The notes under the pieces were generated by a model. That model did not search any database. It was not told where the DNA came from and worked only from the letters and a program-made list of their open reading frames with translations. Positions 8,077 to 18,097 of a stretch of DNA of 64,000 nucleotides are shown here, in pieces. The position numbers and the translations under genes were made by a program. The number at the start of each line of letters is the position of its first letter. The first letter of the stretch is position 1. The DNA comes from Pseudomonas sp. MAG733B (GTDB taxonomy: Bacteria; Pseudomonadota; Gammaproteobacteria; Pseudomonadales; Pseudomonadaceae): positions 4,464,001 through 4,528,000 of the forward strand of contig NZ_CP145732.1 of the NCBI RefSeq assembly GCF_036884845.1, given 5' to 3'.

Positions 8077-9468
8077 ATGACAGCAACGATTCAACTCATC
8101 TCGCCGGTCGATGGCCGAATCTACGCCGAACGTCAGTGTGCCGATATCGCGCAGATCGAACAGGCACTGGCAGCCGCCGCACACGCCCAGGCGCAATGGA
8201 AGCGCCGGCCACTGAATGAACGCGCGGCTTTTTGCAGCGCCGCCGTGGACGCGATGCTGGCCATGAAAGCTGAAATCGTCCCGGAACTGGCCTGGCAAAT
8301 GGGCCGTCCGGTGCGTTTCGGCGCGGGTGAATTGCGCGGTTTCGAAGAGCGGGCGCGATACATGATCGGCATCGCGCACGACGCGCTGACCGCACTTGAA
8401 CCCACGCCCATCGCCGGCTTTCGACGGCAGATCAAACGTGAACCGCTGGGCACGGTGCTGGTAGTCGCGCCGTGGAATTACCCCTACCTGACCGCGGTCA
8501 ACACGATAATCCCGGCGCTGATGGCCGGCAACAGCGTGATCCTCAAACACGCTTCGCAAACGCTGCTGGTGGGCGAGCGTTTCGCCGAAGCCATGCGCCG
8601 CGCCAATTTGCCCGAAGGGCTGTTCCAGAATCTGCTGCTCGACCATGTGTCGACCGGGGCAGTCATTGCCTCCGGGCGCGTGCAGCAAGTGAACTTCACC
8701 GGCTCTGTAGAGGCCGGCAAAGTCATGGAAAACGCCGCCAGCGCAAGATTTCTCGGCCTGGGCCTGGAGCTTGGCGGCAAAGACCCGGCTTACGTGCGCG
8801 CAGATGCCAACCTTGCGCATTCGGTAGAGAATCTGGTGGACGGCAGTTTCTTCAATTCCGGGCAGAGCTGCTGCGCGGTCGAACGCATCTACGTCGACCG
8901 GAAAATCTATCCGGAGTTTGTCGAGCGCTTCGCCGAACTGACCCGCCAGTATGTGCTGGGCAATCCGCTGGACGAAGCCACCACCCTCGGTCCGCTGGTG
9001 ACGCCGGGCGCGGCGTTTTTCGTCCGTGCGCAGATCGCCGAAGCCGTGGCCCAAGGCGCGACGGCGCTGATCGATCCGCAGGCCTTTGCCGCCGACGTGC
9101 CGGGCAGCGCCTACCTCGCGCCGCAGGTGTTGGTCGACGTCACCCATCAAATGTCGGTCATGCGCGATGAAAGCTTTGGTCCGGTGGTCGGCATCATGCC
9201 GGTGAACAGCGACGACGAAGCCATCGCCTTGATGAACGACAGTGAATTCGGGCTCAGCGCATCGATCTGGACCCAGGATCTCGCCGCCGCCGAACACCTG
9301 GGCAACGAGATTGAAACCGGCACCGTGTTCATGAACCGCTGCGATTACCTCGACCCGGCGCTTGCCTGGACCGGGGTGAAAAACAGCGGCCGCGGCGTCA
9401 CGCTGTCGCGCCTGGGCTACGACAACCTGACCCGCGCCAAATCCTTTCATCTGCGCCACGAGATCTGA
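8077..9468 (+). CDS. NAD(P)-dependent aldehyde dehydrogenase
   Basis: 463 residues. The catalytic Cys is about residue 265 in NSGQSCCAVER, the general-base Glu is in LELGGKDPAYV, and the cofactor loop is FTGSVEAGK; APWNYPYL is also typical. GAGG precedes the ATG by 5 bases. It starts 7 bases after the ligase gene and ends 3 bases before the alcohol dehydrogenase. It probably oxidises a gamma-glutamyl aldehyde or an aldehyde released from the amine. Confidence 0.9.
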   Translation: MTATIQLISPVDGRIYAERQCADIAQIEQALAAAAHAQAQWKRRPLNERAAFCSAAVDAMLAMKAEIVPELAWQMGRPVRFGAGELRGFEERARYMIGIAHDALTALEPTPIAGFRRQIKREPLGTVLVVAPWNYPYLTAVNTIIPALMAGNSVILKHASQTLLVGERFAEAMRRANLPEGLFQNLLLDHVSTGAVIASGRVQQVNFTGSVEAGKVMENAASARFLGLGLELGGKDPAYVRADANLAHSVENLVDGSFFNSGQSCCAVERIYVDRKIYPEFVERFAELTRQYVLGNPLDEATTLGPLVTPGAAFFVRAQIAEAVAQGATALIDPQAFAADVPGSAYLAPQVLVDVTHQMSVMRDESFGPVVGIMPVNSDDEAIALMNDSEFGLSASIWTQDLAAAEHLGNEIETGTVFMNRCDYLDPALAWTGVKNSGRGVTLSRLGYDNLTRAKSFHLRHEI

Positions 9469-9471
9469 GCC

Positions 9472-10632
9472 ATGAGCCTGACTGGAAACTGGAACTACCC
9501 CACCAGCATTCGCTTCGGTGTCGGCCGCATCACCGAACTGGCCGAGGTCTGTCGCAGCCAGGGTATCCAGCGACCGCTGTTGGTCACCGACAGTGGCCTG
9601 GGACGGGCACCGATCACCACGGCAGCGCTGGACTCGTTACGCGACGCAGGTTTGGCCGCTGCACTGTTTTGCGACCTCAAGCCGAATCCGGTCGAAGCCA
9701 ACCTGGCCGGCGGGCTCGATGCCTGGCGCGCGGGCAACCACGATGGCGTGGTCGCTTTCGGCGGCGGCAGTGGCCTGGACATGGGCAAGCTGATTGCGTT
9801 CATGAGCGGCCAGACTCGCCCGGTCTGGGATTTCGAAGACATCGGTGACTACTGGACCCGCGCCGATGAAAGCCGCATCGCCCCGATCATCGCGGTGCCG
9901 ACTACGGCGGGCACAGGCTCTGAAGTGGGCCGTGCGGCGGTGATCATCGACGACCGCACTCACACTAAACGGATTATTTTCCACCCGAAAATGATGCCGC
10001 GGGTGGTCATCAGCGACCCGGCCCTGACCGTCGGCATGCCCGCCAAAGTCACCGCCGGCACGGGCATGGATGCGTTGTCGCATTGCCTGGAATCCTATTG
10101 CGCCCCCGGTTTCCATCCCATGGCCGATGGCATCGCGGTTGAAGGCATGCGCCTGGTGAGTAGTGCCTTGGTGCGCGCCGTGCACACGCCTTCCGACCTC
10201 GATGCGCGCGGGCAAATGCTCGCGGCGGCGGCGATGGGCGCCACCGCTTTTCAGAAAGGCCTGGGCGGCATGCATGCCCTCGCACACCCGATTGGCGCGC
10301 TGTACGACACCCATCACGGCATGACCAACGCGACCCTGATGCCCTACGTCCTGAAATTCAATCGCCCGGCCATCGAAGAACGCATCACGCGCCTGGCGGC
10401 CTACTTGCACCTGCCCTCCCCAGGCTTCGACAGTTTCATGGCTTTCGTTCTCAAATTGCGCAAAGACGTTGCCGTGCCGCACACGCTGTTCGAGTTGGGC
10501 GTGGACGACAAACAAGCCGACCTGATTGCGGACATGGCGGTTGTCGACCCCTCGGCGGGTGGCAATCCGTTGCCGTTGACCAAGGCTGGCGTGGCGGAAA
10601 TTTTCGACGCGGCTTTCCACGGCCGGCTCTAG
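9472..10632 (+). CDS. Iron-containing alcohol dehydrogenase
   Basis: 386 residues of the group III Fe-ADH family. The GGGSGLDMGKL nucleotide motif, VPTTAGTGSEVGRAAVI, and the metal ligands in AGTGMDALSHCLESY and GGMHALAHPIGALYDTHHG (His residues) are all present. Acting before the aldehyde dehydrogenase, it would oxidise an alcohol group, which suggests the operon substrate is an aminoalcohol or is converted to one. Confidence 0.9.
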   Translation: MSLTGNWNYPTSIRFGVGRITELAEVCRSQGIQRPLLVTDSGLGRAPITTAALDSLRDAGLAAALFCDLKPNPVEANLAGGLDAWRAGNHDGVVAFGGGSGLDMGKLIAFMSGQTRPVWDFEDIGDYWTRADESRIAPIIAVPTTAGTGSEVGRAAVIIDDRTHTKRIIFHPKMMPRVVISDPALTVGMPAKVTAGTGMDALSHCLESYCAPGFHPMADGIAVEGMRLVSSALVRAVHTPSDLDARGQMLAAAAMGATAFQKGLGGMHALAHPIGALYDTHHGMTNATLMPYVLKFNRPAIEERITRLAAYLHLPSPGFDSFMAFVLKLRKDVAVPHTLFELGVDDKQADLIADMAVVDPSAGGNPLPLTKAGVAEIFDAAFHGRL

Positions 10633-10780
10633 AGCAGTCGACGGTCCATGGTCGAAACGGCAACACGCAGCATGGACGTGTTTTACCGGTGGCAAACGGA
10701 GCAGTACGACAAGGGGTTGAAGGCCAGCCCATCCGGAGATCCGGATGGATGCGTATCAAAACCTGAAGGGGCACACAACA

Positions 10781-12343
10781 ATGAACCCAGCAAGCCAGCC
10801 CGGCACCGACGCGCCGCATGACGATGACGTCAAGGTGCTGCACAGCATGGGCTATGCCCAGCAGCTCTCGCGCCGAATGGGCGTTTTCTCCAACTTTGCG
10901 ATTTCCTTTTCGATCATCTGCATCCTTTCCGGTGGCATCAACTCACTGGCCCAGGGCACTTCGGGTGCAGGCGGTGCCGCGATCGGCATCGGCTGGCCGA
11001 TCGGTTGCCTGATTTCCGGGGTGTTCGCCCTGGCCATGGCGCAGATTTCGTCGGCCTATCCCACCGCTGGCGGTCTGTATCACTGGGGCTCGATTCTCGG
11101 CAACCGCTTCACCGGTTGGCTCACGGCCTGGTTCAACCTGCTGGGGCTGGTGACAGTGCTCGGTGCGATCAACGTCGGCACCTATTACTTTTTTTTCGGC
11201 GCTTTCGGCCCGGCACTGGGCATGGAGGACACCACCACGACACGGGTGATTTTCCTGGCCATTCTCACCGGAGTCCAGGCCTTGTGTAATCACCTGGGCA
11301 TCGGCCTGACCGCCAAACTCACTGATTTTTCCGGCTACCTGATTTTCGCCACCGCACTGGCGCTGACCGTCGTCTGCCTGATCTCGGCACCCAGTTATGA
11401 GTTCTCGCGGCTGGTGACCTTCGGCAACTATTCCGGCGAGGCTGGCGGCAGCGTCTGGCCACAGGTGTCCAACGGCTGGATCTTCATGCTCGGCCTGCTG
11501 CTGCCGATCTACACCATCACCGGCTACGACGCCTCCGCGCATACTTCCGAAGAGACCCGCAACGCGGCGATGTCGGTGCCCCGGGGCATGGTGATGTCGG
11601 TGATCTGGTCGTTGCTGTTCGGCTGGGTGATGCTCAGCGCCTTCGTGTTGATGTTGCCGAGCATGGACGAAGCGGCCACCCATGGCTGGAGTGTATTTTT
11701 CTGGGCCATGGATACGCAGGTGAACCCTACGTTGAAACTTGCGCTTTACGTGGCGATTTTTATCTCGCAAGTGCTCTGCGGACTGGCCACGGTGACTTCG
11801 GTTTCCCGCATGATCTTCGCCTTCTCCCGCGATGGCGGCCTGCCGTGCTCCAAGGCACTGGCCTCGGTTTCGCCGACCTTTCGCAGCCCGGTGGCGGCCA
11901 TCTGGACCGGCGCCACGCTGGCGGTGTTGTTCGTCTGGGGTTCGTCGGTGATCTCGATCGGCGAGACGCCGGTCTACACCATCGTGGTCTCCTGCACGGT
12001 GATCTTCCTGTTCTTCTCCTTCGTCATTCCCATCGTGCTGGGCCTATTTGCCTACGGCACCTCGAAGTGGCCGACCATGGGCCCGTGGAACATGGGGCGT
12101 TTCTGGTACACGGTGTTCGCCCTGCTCTCGGTCCTGTCGATGGTGATCATTTTCATCATCGGCATCCAGCCGCCGAACGAGTGGGCGCTGTACATCACCA
12201 TCGGTTTCCTGGTGCTGACGGCCATCGTCTGGTTCGGCTTTGAAGCGCGACGCTTCCAGGGGCCACCGGTGGGCGACATGATCGTCAAGCGTCAGGCTGC
12301 CATTGCGGCGGCTGAGGCGGCCTTGAACAAAACCGGAAGTTGA
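10781..12343 (+). CDS. APC-family amino acid/amine permease
   Basis: 520 residues with 12 hydrophobic segments. The N-terminal VLHSMGYAQQLSRRMGVFSNFAISFSII is typical of the GABA/polyamine/ethanolamine branch of the APC superfamily. Further hallmarks are AQISSAYPTAGGLYHWGS and the TGYDASAHTSEETRNA loop. The start at 10781 has AAGGGG 9 bases upstream; an ATG at 10745 is in frame. It is the last gene of the ligase-ALDH-ADH operon and probably imports its substrate. Confidence 0.88.
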   Translation: MNPASQPGTDAPHDDDVKVLHSMGYAQQLSRRMGVFSNFAISFSIICILSGGINSLAQGTSGAGGAAIGIGWPIGCLISGVFALAMAQISSAYPTAGGLYHWGSILGNRFTGWLTAWFNLLGLVTVLGAINVGTYYFFFGAFGPALGMEDTTTTRVIFLAILTGVQALCNHLGIGLTAKLTDFSGYLIFATALALTVVCLISAPSYEFSRLVTFGNYSGEAGGSVWPQVSNGWIFMLGLLLPIYTITGYDASAHTSEETRNAAMSVPRGMVMSVIWSLLFGWVMLSAFVLMLPSMDEAATHGWSVFFWAMDTQVNPTLKLALYVAIFISQVLCGLATVTSVSRMIFAFSRDGGLPCSKALASVSPTFRSPVAAIWTGATLAVLFVWGSSVISIGETPVYTIVVSCTVIFLFFSFVIPIVLGLFAYGTSKWPTMGPWNMGRFWYTVFALLSVLSMVIIFIIGIQPPNEWALYITIGFLVLTAIVWFGFEARRFQGPPVGDMIVKRQAAIAAAEAALNKTGS

Positions 12344-12365
12344 CTCGGATAACCTTGAAAGTCGG

Positions 12366-12395
12366 TCACTGAGCCTGTGCGATACGGCTCAGTGA
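12366..12395. terminator. Bidirectional hairpin
   Basis: Perfect 10-bp arms TCACTGAGCC / GGCTCAGTGA with a 10-base loop lie between the convergent permease and PPK2 genes. There is no T run on either side, so it may work as a stem for 3'-end protection as much as a terminator. Confidence 0.6.
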
Positions 12396-12406
12396 TCGTC
12401 ATCCTC

Positions 12407-13228
12407 TCAGAATTTTTCCGGAATGCGCCTGAGCGGATAATCCGGCTCGCGATAGCCGCCGGGCTTCTGCCGCTTGGGCAGCACTACCTTTTCACGCGGC
12501 ACATCTTTGTACGGAATGCGGCCGAGCAAATCGGAAATGATGTTGAGACGGGCCCGTCGTTTATCGTTGGAGTTGGCCACCAGCCACGGTCCGTGATCGG
12601 TGTCGGTCGCCTCGAACATGTCGTCGCGGGCGCGGGAATAGTCGTACCAGCGGCTGTATGACTTGAGGTCCATGGGCGTCAGCTTCCAGATTTTGCGTCC
12701 ATCCTTGATCCGCGCTTCCAGTCGACGGGTCTGCTCATCAGGGCTGACTTCCAGCCAGTACTTGAGCAGGATCACGCCCGAGTCGACGATTGCGCGCTCC
12801 ACATGGGGCACTGACTTGAGGAACGTGACCACCTGCTCTTTGCTGCAGAACCCCATCACGCGCTCGACACCCGCGCGGTTGTACCAACTGCGGTCGAAGA
12901 TCACCACTTCGCCGGCGGCAGGCAAGTGCGGCAGGTAACGCTGCACGTACATCTGGCTCTTCTCGCGTTCAGTCGGTGCTGGCAACGCCACCACCCGAAA
13001 CACGCGCGGGCTGACGCGTTCGGTGATCGCCTTGATCGTCCCGCCCTTGCCGGCGCCATCGCGACCCTCGAAGACGATACAGATCTTGATGCCTTCCTTT
13101 TTCACCCACTCCTGCAACTTGACCAGCTCGACGTGCAGTCGGCGCAACTGTTCAAGGTAGTCTTTGTTCGACAGCTTCAAGCTGCCAGTGGGATTAACTT
13201 TGGAGGCGCTCTTTTTATCCTTTGCCAT
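12407..13228 (-). CDS. ppk2: Polyphosphate kinase 2
   Basis: 273 residues, a single-domain class I PPK2. Walker A is FEGRDGAGKGGTIKAI, the lid region is RVFRVVALPAPTEREKSQMY, and Walker B is VVIFDRSWYNRAGVERVMGF. The C-terminus is basic. It transfers phosphate between polyphosphate and nucleoside diphosphates. The ATG at 13228 has GAGGA 8 bases upstream; an upstream ATG at 13252 lacks one. Confidence 0.92.
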   Translation of the reverse strand: MAKDKKSASKVNPTGSLKLSNKDYLEQLRRLHVELVKLQEWVKKEGIKICIVFEGRDGAGKGGTIKAITERVSPRVFRVVALPAPTEREKSQMYVQRYLPHLPAAGEVVIFDRSWYNRAGVERVMGFCSKEQVVTFLKSVPHVERAIVDSGVILLKYWLEVSPDEQTRRLEARIKDGRKIWKLTPMDLKSYSRWYDYSRARDDMFEATDTDHGPWLVANSNDKRRARLNIISDLLGRIPYKDVPREKVVLPKRQKPGGYREPDYPLRRIPEKF

Positions 13229-13283
13229 GGCCCATTCCTCACCGATTGGCACCGACGATTAACTGGATGAGTCTAGTCCATCC

Positions 13284-13943
13284 TCACCCGCCAAGAGCGA
13301 TGATCGCGGTGATCAATACCGCGCCGGTCACCGCCAGCGCGACCCCGCCTTGCCAGGGTTTTCCGCCGGCGTATCGCGCCAGTATCCAGCCGGAAATGAA
13401 CAGCACCCCGAGCCCGACCAGGTTCGATAGACGCACGGCCAACCCTGTGTCGTCGAGCAACAGGAATGGCACCACGAGCGGGAATGTCGAGAGCACGACC
13501 AACAGGAAAACCCCGAACGCGCCGATGAAATCGTCCCAACCCAGGCGCGGCTGTACCGATGTGCCGGCAAACGCGACCAGGCGTCGACGCAGCGCCTCCA
13601 GTTCCTCGGTACCGGCGGCTGCCGAGAGGCGCGGCGGCAGTGCCTCGGCAATCAGCGCCTGTCCCGCCGCGTCCGTCCCGCTGCGCAAACTGGCCAGCAA
13701 TGAGCGATTGCGCGTGCGCTCGATCAGGGTTCGCAACAAATACATAACCGCATCGGCGAGCCCCCAGGCGAGGTTGCAGCCGAGCGCGGCGTACATCATC
13801 GTGCGTTCCGCTTCCTGACCTCCCGTGGCAACGCTGATGGTGCCGGTGAACGTCATCGCCATGAGCAGACCGAAGATCACTTCCGTCACCCGATCGACAG
13901 GATCGAGCACACGTGCGCGCTTTTGCAGTTCAGTGCCTTGCAT
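13284..13943 (-). CDS. VIT/CCC1-like membrane protein
   Basis: 219 residues with about five hydrophobic segments. The opening DPVDRVTEVIFGLLMAMTFTGTISVATGG is the TM1 of the VIT1/CCC1 iron-manganese transporter superfamily, though its central metal-binding helix is divergent. Two more helices follow a charged linker, then two C-terminal ones. The ATG at 13943 has GAGG 8 bases upstream. It lies 55 bases upstream of PPK2 on the same strand and is possibly cotranscribed. Transport of a metal is a guess. Confidence 0.65.
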   Translation of the reverse strand: MQGTELQKRARVLDPVDRVTEVIFGLLMAMTFTGTISVATGGQEAERTMMYAALGCNLAWGLADAVMYLLRTLIERTRNRSLLASLRSGTDAAGQALIAEALPPRLSAAAGTEELEALRRRLVAFAGTSVQPRLGWDDFIGAFGVFLLVVLSTFPLVVPFLLLDDTGLAVRLSNLVGLGVLFISGWILARYAGGKPWQGGVALAVTGAVLITAIIALGG

Positions 13944-14171
13944 GCGTCCCACCTCGCGGTTCCGTACTCGCGTGATACCCGGTTTATCAGCTGCACTTCA
14001 TTGTAGATTCAAAAAAATCTGACGCTGGTGTGGTGGGCTGCGAGTTAATCAGCAGGCGATTGGAAGAGCCCCTATAATCGCGCCAATTCGTCTACCCTCA
14101 CAGTGCGCCGGGCAGCATTGAGCTTGCACGCGCGCATCGACAATCTTGCGCAAACGAAACGGAGAACTTCC

Positions 14172-15023
14172 ATGCTCAAGCGTACCCTGGCACTCGCCAT
14201 CGGCTTGACCCTGTCTGCCTGCACCTTGCTCGCACAGGCTGCGGACACCCTGAAAGTCAGCGCCATTCCCGATGAGGCGCCGACCGAACTGCTGCGCAAG
14301 TTCAAGCCGCTGGGCGCCTACCTTGAGCAGCAATTGGGCATGAAGGTCGAGTTCGTGCCGGTGAGCGACTACCCGGCCGTGGTCGAGGCGCTGGCCACCG
14401 ACCGCATTGATATGGCCTGGCTGGGTGGTTTCACTTTCGTGCAGGCTCGCCTGAAAACCGGCAATGCGATTCCGCTGGTACAGCGTGAGCAGGATGCGCA
14501 GTTCACCAGCAAATTCATCACCGCTGACCCGAACGTCAAATCCCTCGCCGACCTCAAGGGCAAGACCTTTGCCTTCGGTTCTGTGTCCTCGACGTCGGGC
14601 AGCCTGATGCCGCGCTACTTCATGCTCAAGGATGGCATCAAGCCGGAAACCTGGTTCAGCCGCGTCGGTTACTCCGGCGCCCACGACGCCACCGTCGCCT
14701 GGGTTCAGGCCGGCAAGGTCGATGCCGGTGTGCTGAACGCCAGCGTCTGGGAAAAACTGGTCGCCGCCGGCAAGGTCGATACCAATAAGGTCAAGGTGTT
14801 CGCCACCACGCCGGCCTACTTCGACTACAACTGGACCGTGCGTGGAACGCTCGACCCGGCGCTGGCCAACAAGATCAAGGCAGCCTTCCTGGCGCTCGAT
14901 CCGGCCAAGCCTGCGGACAAGGAGATTCTTGATCTGCAAGCCGCCAGCCGCTTCATCGAAACCAAGCCTGAAAACTACAAGGGCATCGAGGAAGCCGCGC
15001 GCGCTGCCGACCTGCTCAAATGA
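14172..15023 (+). CDS. PhnD-family periplasmic binding protein of ABC importer
   Basis: 283 residues with a signal peptide ending near LLAQAADTL. The mature part starts [21 protein letters not shown] and contains [17 protein letters not shown], the pattern of PhnD/PtxB-like phosphonate or phosphite binders. I recall this subgroup being named putative selenate binding protein in Pseudomonas annotations; the ligand cannot be settled from sequence. GGAG lies 7 bases before the ATG. The stop overlaps the ATPase start (ATGA), so translation is coupled. Confidence 0.8.
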   Translation: MLKRTLALAIGLTLSACTLLAQAADTLKVSAIPDEAPTELLRKFKPLGAYLEQQLGMKVEFVPVSDYPAVVEALATDRIDMAWLGGFTFVQARLKTGNAIPLVQREQDAQFTSKFITADPNVKSLADLKGKTFAFGSVSSTSGSLMPRYFMLKDGIKPETWFSRVGYSGAHDATVAWVQAGKVDAGVLNASVWEKLVAAGKVDTNKVKVFATTPAYFDYNWTVRGTLDPALANKIKAAFLALDPAKPADKEILDLQAASRFIETKPENYKGIEEAARAADLLK

Positions 15024-15817
15024 CATTGCAACTGAAACGGGTCAGCATCACCCACGCCAATGGCGTGCACGCATTGCGTGATGTTGACCTGCACATTGCT
15101 GCCGGCGAGCGGGTCGCCATCATCGGCCCGTCCGGTGCGGGCAAGTCGAGTTTGCTCAATGTGCTGGTTACCGCACTGCGCCCGAGCAGCGGTGATCTGC
15201 AATTGCTTGGCGAAAAAGCCTGGCAGCTGTCGGCCCGCCAGCGTCAGCGCCTGCGCGCGCGGATCGGTCTGGTGCATCAGTCGCCGCCGCTGCCGCCACG
15301 CCAGCGTGTGATCACGGCGGTGCTGGCCGGCAAGCTTGGCCAGTGGAGTCTGGGCCGGAGCCTGCTGAACCTGCTGCATCCGGTGGACATTCCCGGTGCG
15401 CGTGCAGCGCTGGCCCGACTGGATCTGGGCGATAAATTGTTCGCGCAATGCCAGCAGCTGTCCGGCGGTCAGCTTCAACGCGTTGGCGTGGCCCGCGTGC
15501 TGTATCAGGCACCCGAAGTGTTGCTGGCCGATGAGCCGGTGTCGGCGATGGACCCGGTACTGGCCGAGCACACGCTGGCGGTCCTGTGCCGTCATGCCCA
15601 GGAACATAACGTCACGCTGGTGGCCAGCCTGCATGCGGTGGACCTGGCGCTGGCGCATTTTCCGCGCATCATCGGCCTGCGTGACGGGCAGATCCTGTTC
15701 GACCTGCCGGCCGGCGAAGTCGACCGCGAGCTGCTCGACAAGCTTTACGCCAACGAGCAATTGCAGTCTCCACCCGTGCCTTCGCCGCCCTTGGTTGTGC
15801 AGATCCCCCGATGCTGA
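15020..15817 (+). CDS. PhnC-type ABC importer ATPase
   Basis: 265 residues. Walker [11 protein letters not shown]-loop GLVHQSPPL, signature [15 protein letters not shown], Walker [14 protein letters not shown] and H-loop VASLHAVD are all intact. It overlaps the binding-protein gene by 4 bases and the first permease by 7, which marks a tightly coupled four-gene operon. Confidence 0.9.
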   Translation: MTLQLKRVSITHANGVHALRDVDLHIAAGERVAIIGPSGAGKSSLLNVLVTALRPSSGDLQLLGEKAWQLSARQRQRLRARIGLVHQSPPLPPRQRVITAVLAGKLGQWSLGRSLLNLLHPVDIPGARAALARLDLGDKLFAQCQQLSGGQLQRVGVARVLYQAPEVLLADEPVSAMDPVLAEHTLAVLCRHAQEHNVTLVASLHAVDLALAHFPRIIGLRDGQILFDLPAGEVDRELLDKLYANEQLQSPPVPSPPLVVQIPRC

Positions 15818-16638
15818 CGCGCGACTCCCGAGACCCGGCCACCCGCCCGCGCCTGCTGCTGAGCCTGTTGGCCATTGCCCTGTTGTGGCCGGGCATCCAC
15901 TTCAGTGAACTGGACCTTGGTGTGCTGCTGGCGAGCGACAGCCAGAGCGAAATCGGCCGTTTCGTCTCGACCTTCTGGCCGCCCGCCTATGGCGAAGAAT
16001 TCCTCCCGCTGCTGTGGCAAGCCACCTTGCAAACCCTGGCCATCGCCACGGCCGGCATGACCCTGGCGCTGTTGTTGGCGGTGCCCGCCAGCTTGCTCGC
16101 CAGCCGTGCGCTGTCGCTGTCTGCTGCTTCCCGTGCCGGTCGCCCCGGCTACTGGGGCCGACTGCTGCGCTGGCCAGTACGCGGTTTATTGATCTTCCTG
16201 CGCAGCGTGCCGGAAATCGTCTGGGCCTTACTATTCGTGCGCGCCGTCGGCCTCGGTCCGACGGCTGGGGTGCTGGCGATTGCCATTACCTACAGCGGCA
16301 TGCTCGGCAAGGTCTACGCGGAGATTTTCGAGTCGGTCGACCAGCGTCCGGCCCACGCGCTGATGCAAGCGGGCAGCGGACGGCTCGCAGCGTTTTGCTA
16401 CGGAATCCTGCCCAATGTCGCGGCCGAATTGCTGTCGTACACGGTGTATCGCTGGGAATGCGCGATCCGCGCTTCGGTGGTGATGGGCTTTGTCGGCGCG
16501 GGCGGCCTGGGCCAGCAAATGGATCTGTCGCTGCGCATGTTTGCCGGCGGCGAAGTGGCCAGTCTGTTGCTGACGTTCCTGGTGCTGGTGCTGTTCGCCG
16601 ATCAACTCAGCCGTCTGCTGCGCTGGAGGCTGGCATGA
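15811..16638 (+). CDS. PhnE-type ABC permease 1
   Basis: 275 residues with six or so hydrophobic segments. The [30 protein letters not shown] segment and the late EAA-like loop [22 protein letters not shown] are typical of PhnE permeases. It overlaps the ATPase by 7 bases and the next permease by 4. Confidence 0.88.
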   Translation: MLTRDSRDPATRPRLLLSLLAIALLWPGIHFSELDLGVLLASDSQSEIGRFVSTFWPPAYGEEFLPLLWQATLQTLAIATAGMTLALLLAVPASLLASRALSLSAASRAGRPGYWGRLLRWPVRGLLIFLRSVPEIVWALLFVRAVGLGPTAGVLAIAITYSGMLGKVYAEIFESVDQRPAHALMQAGSGRLAAFCYGILPNVAAELLSYTVYRWECAIRASVVMGFVGAGGLGQQMDLSLRMFAGGEVASLLLTFLVLVLFADQLSRLLRWRLA

Positions 16639-17402
16639 ATCGCCTGATCAATCTGGCGCTGCTGCTGTGCATCGGTGCTGCGGTGGTCGCGTCCTTCAGC
16701 TACTTGGGCATCGACCTCGGCGCGCTGGGCGATAACAATAACCTGAAGCAGATGGGCGCTTATGCGCAGCGCTTTCTCAGCCCGGACCTGAGCGCGGGCC
16801 ATTTGCAGGCCATCGCCCATGGTGCGGTGGAGACCATTGCCATGTCTGCCCTGGGCACCCTGCTCGCAGCGGTGTTCGGTCTGATATTGGCGCTGCCGGC
16901 GGCGGGTCGATTCGGCTGGCCGTTCAAAAGTGCCTCGCGCCTGATACTCAATGCCCTGCGCGCGATTCCGGAACTGGTGTGGGCGGCGCTGATGGTGCTG
17001 GCCGCCGGGCTCGGCCCGAATGCCGGCACCCTGGCGTTGGCCCTGCACACCACCGGCGTGCTCGGCCGACTGTTCGCCGAAGCACTGGAAAACACCCCGC
17101 CCGAACCTGCCGAAGCCATCCGCCTGCAAGGCGGCAATGCGGTGTGGGCGTTCTGTTACGGCACCCTGCCCAACCTGTTGCCGCAACTGCTGGCCTACAT
17201 CCTGTACCGCTGGGAAAACAATATCCGCATGGCCAGCGTGCTCGGTTTCGTCGGTGCTGGCGGCTTGGGGCAGATGCTGTATGTCAGCCTCAGCCTGTTC
17301 CAGGAAGCCCAGGCCAGCACGGTCATCCTGGCCATGCTGGTGCTGGTGTTCGCCGTCGATTCGCTGAGCAGCTGGAGTCGTCAACGCTGGGTCAAGGCCT
17401 GA
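16635..17402 (+). CDS. PhnE-type ABC permease 2
   Basis: 255 residues, a paralogue of the preceding permease, carrying ALRAIPELVWAALMVLAAGLGP and [22 protein letters not shown]. The ATG at 16635 overlaps the previous stop as ATGA, with GGAGG five bases upstream. The same frame is open much further upstream, but the overlap and ribosome site decide the start. The two permeases probably form a heterodimeric channel. Confidence 0.88.
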   Translation: MNRLINLALLLCIGAAVVASFSYLGIDLGALGDNNNLKQMGAYAQRFLSPDLSAGHLQAIAHGAVETIAMSALGTLLAAVFGLILALPAAGRFGWPFKSASRLILNALRAIPELVWAALMVLAAGLGPNAGTLALALHTTGVLGRLFAEALENTPPEPAEAIRLQGGNAVWAFCYGTLPNLLPQLLAYILYRWENNIRMASVLGFVGAGGLGQMLYVSLSLFQEAQASTVILAMLVLVFAVDSLSSWSRQRWVKA

Positions 17403-17404
17403 CC

Positions 17405-18097
17405 TCAGGCTTCGCTGATCTGGTTGACGCTGGTGATTTGCCGGTTCCAGATCATCTCGTAATGGGCGGTCTGAATAATCGACAGCACAGGCCTTGGGGT
17501 CATCAATGCCCAGCAATGGCTGCCCTGTCGGCGCACGGAGTGGTAGCGCAGACCGGGGCACCGCGCCTTCCTGATGGCCGTGCCGAAACGATGGGAATCG
17601 GCGTAATCGTCGGGGTCGTAGATCGGATCGGTGATGGCAATGGTCGTCGCGTCTTTCATCGCCTTGTCCACGAAAGAACAGGACAGCCCACGGAAGACAA
17701 AGCGCTCATAGTTGAGGTTGTGCACCTTCGACCAATACAGCGTTTGATGATGCTGCACTTCGGCCAACGCCGTTTCCAGGGTGTCGGCCAGGTACAACAC
17801 GCCAAAACTGCCATCGCTGAAGCGCGAGCCCGCCGGGTTGACATGGGTAAACGGCGCGGTCGCGTAAGAGCAACCGGGAATGCCGAACGGGATCTCGCTG
17901 CGGGCGATCAGTTCAAGGTGCCCTAGTTCGTTCTTCAAGCGCGGATTGGTCAGCGCCTGGATCTCGTACAACACCTCGAACTCGTCCGCATCGGCCACGT
18001 CATCAAACATCGCGATCGGCGGAAACTTGGAATTGACCAACCGGTAAGCCTGCAACGGCTCACCGGCAAACACCGGCAGCTGATTGACCTTCACCAT
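17405..18097 (-). CDS. RES-domain toxin (NAD+ phosphorylase type)
   Basis: 230 residues. The RES signature is visible as QAYRLVNSKFPP (N-terminal Arg) and GSRFSDGSFGVLYLADTLETALAEV. In characterised Res/MbcT toxins this domain degrades NAD+. The start overlaps the stop of the Xre gene by 7 bases, the standard antitoxin-first arrangement. Longer than minimal Res toxins because of a C-terminal half (YERFVFRGLSCSF...), which is also seen in family members. Confidence 0.85.
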   Translation of the reverse strand: MVKVNQLPVFAGEPLQAYRLVNSKFPPIAMFDDVADADEFEVLYEIQALTNPRLKNELGHLELIARSEIPFGIPGCSYATAPFTHVNPAGSRFSDGSFGVLYLADTLETALAEVQHHQTLYWSKVHNLNYERFVFRGLSCSFVDKAMKDATTIAITDPIYDPDDYADSHRFGTAIRKARCPGLRYHSVRRQGSHCWALMTPRPVLSIIQTAHYEMIWNRQITSVNQISEA

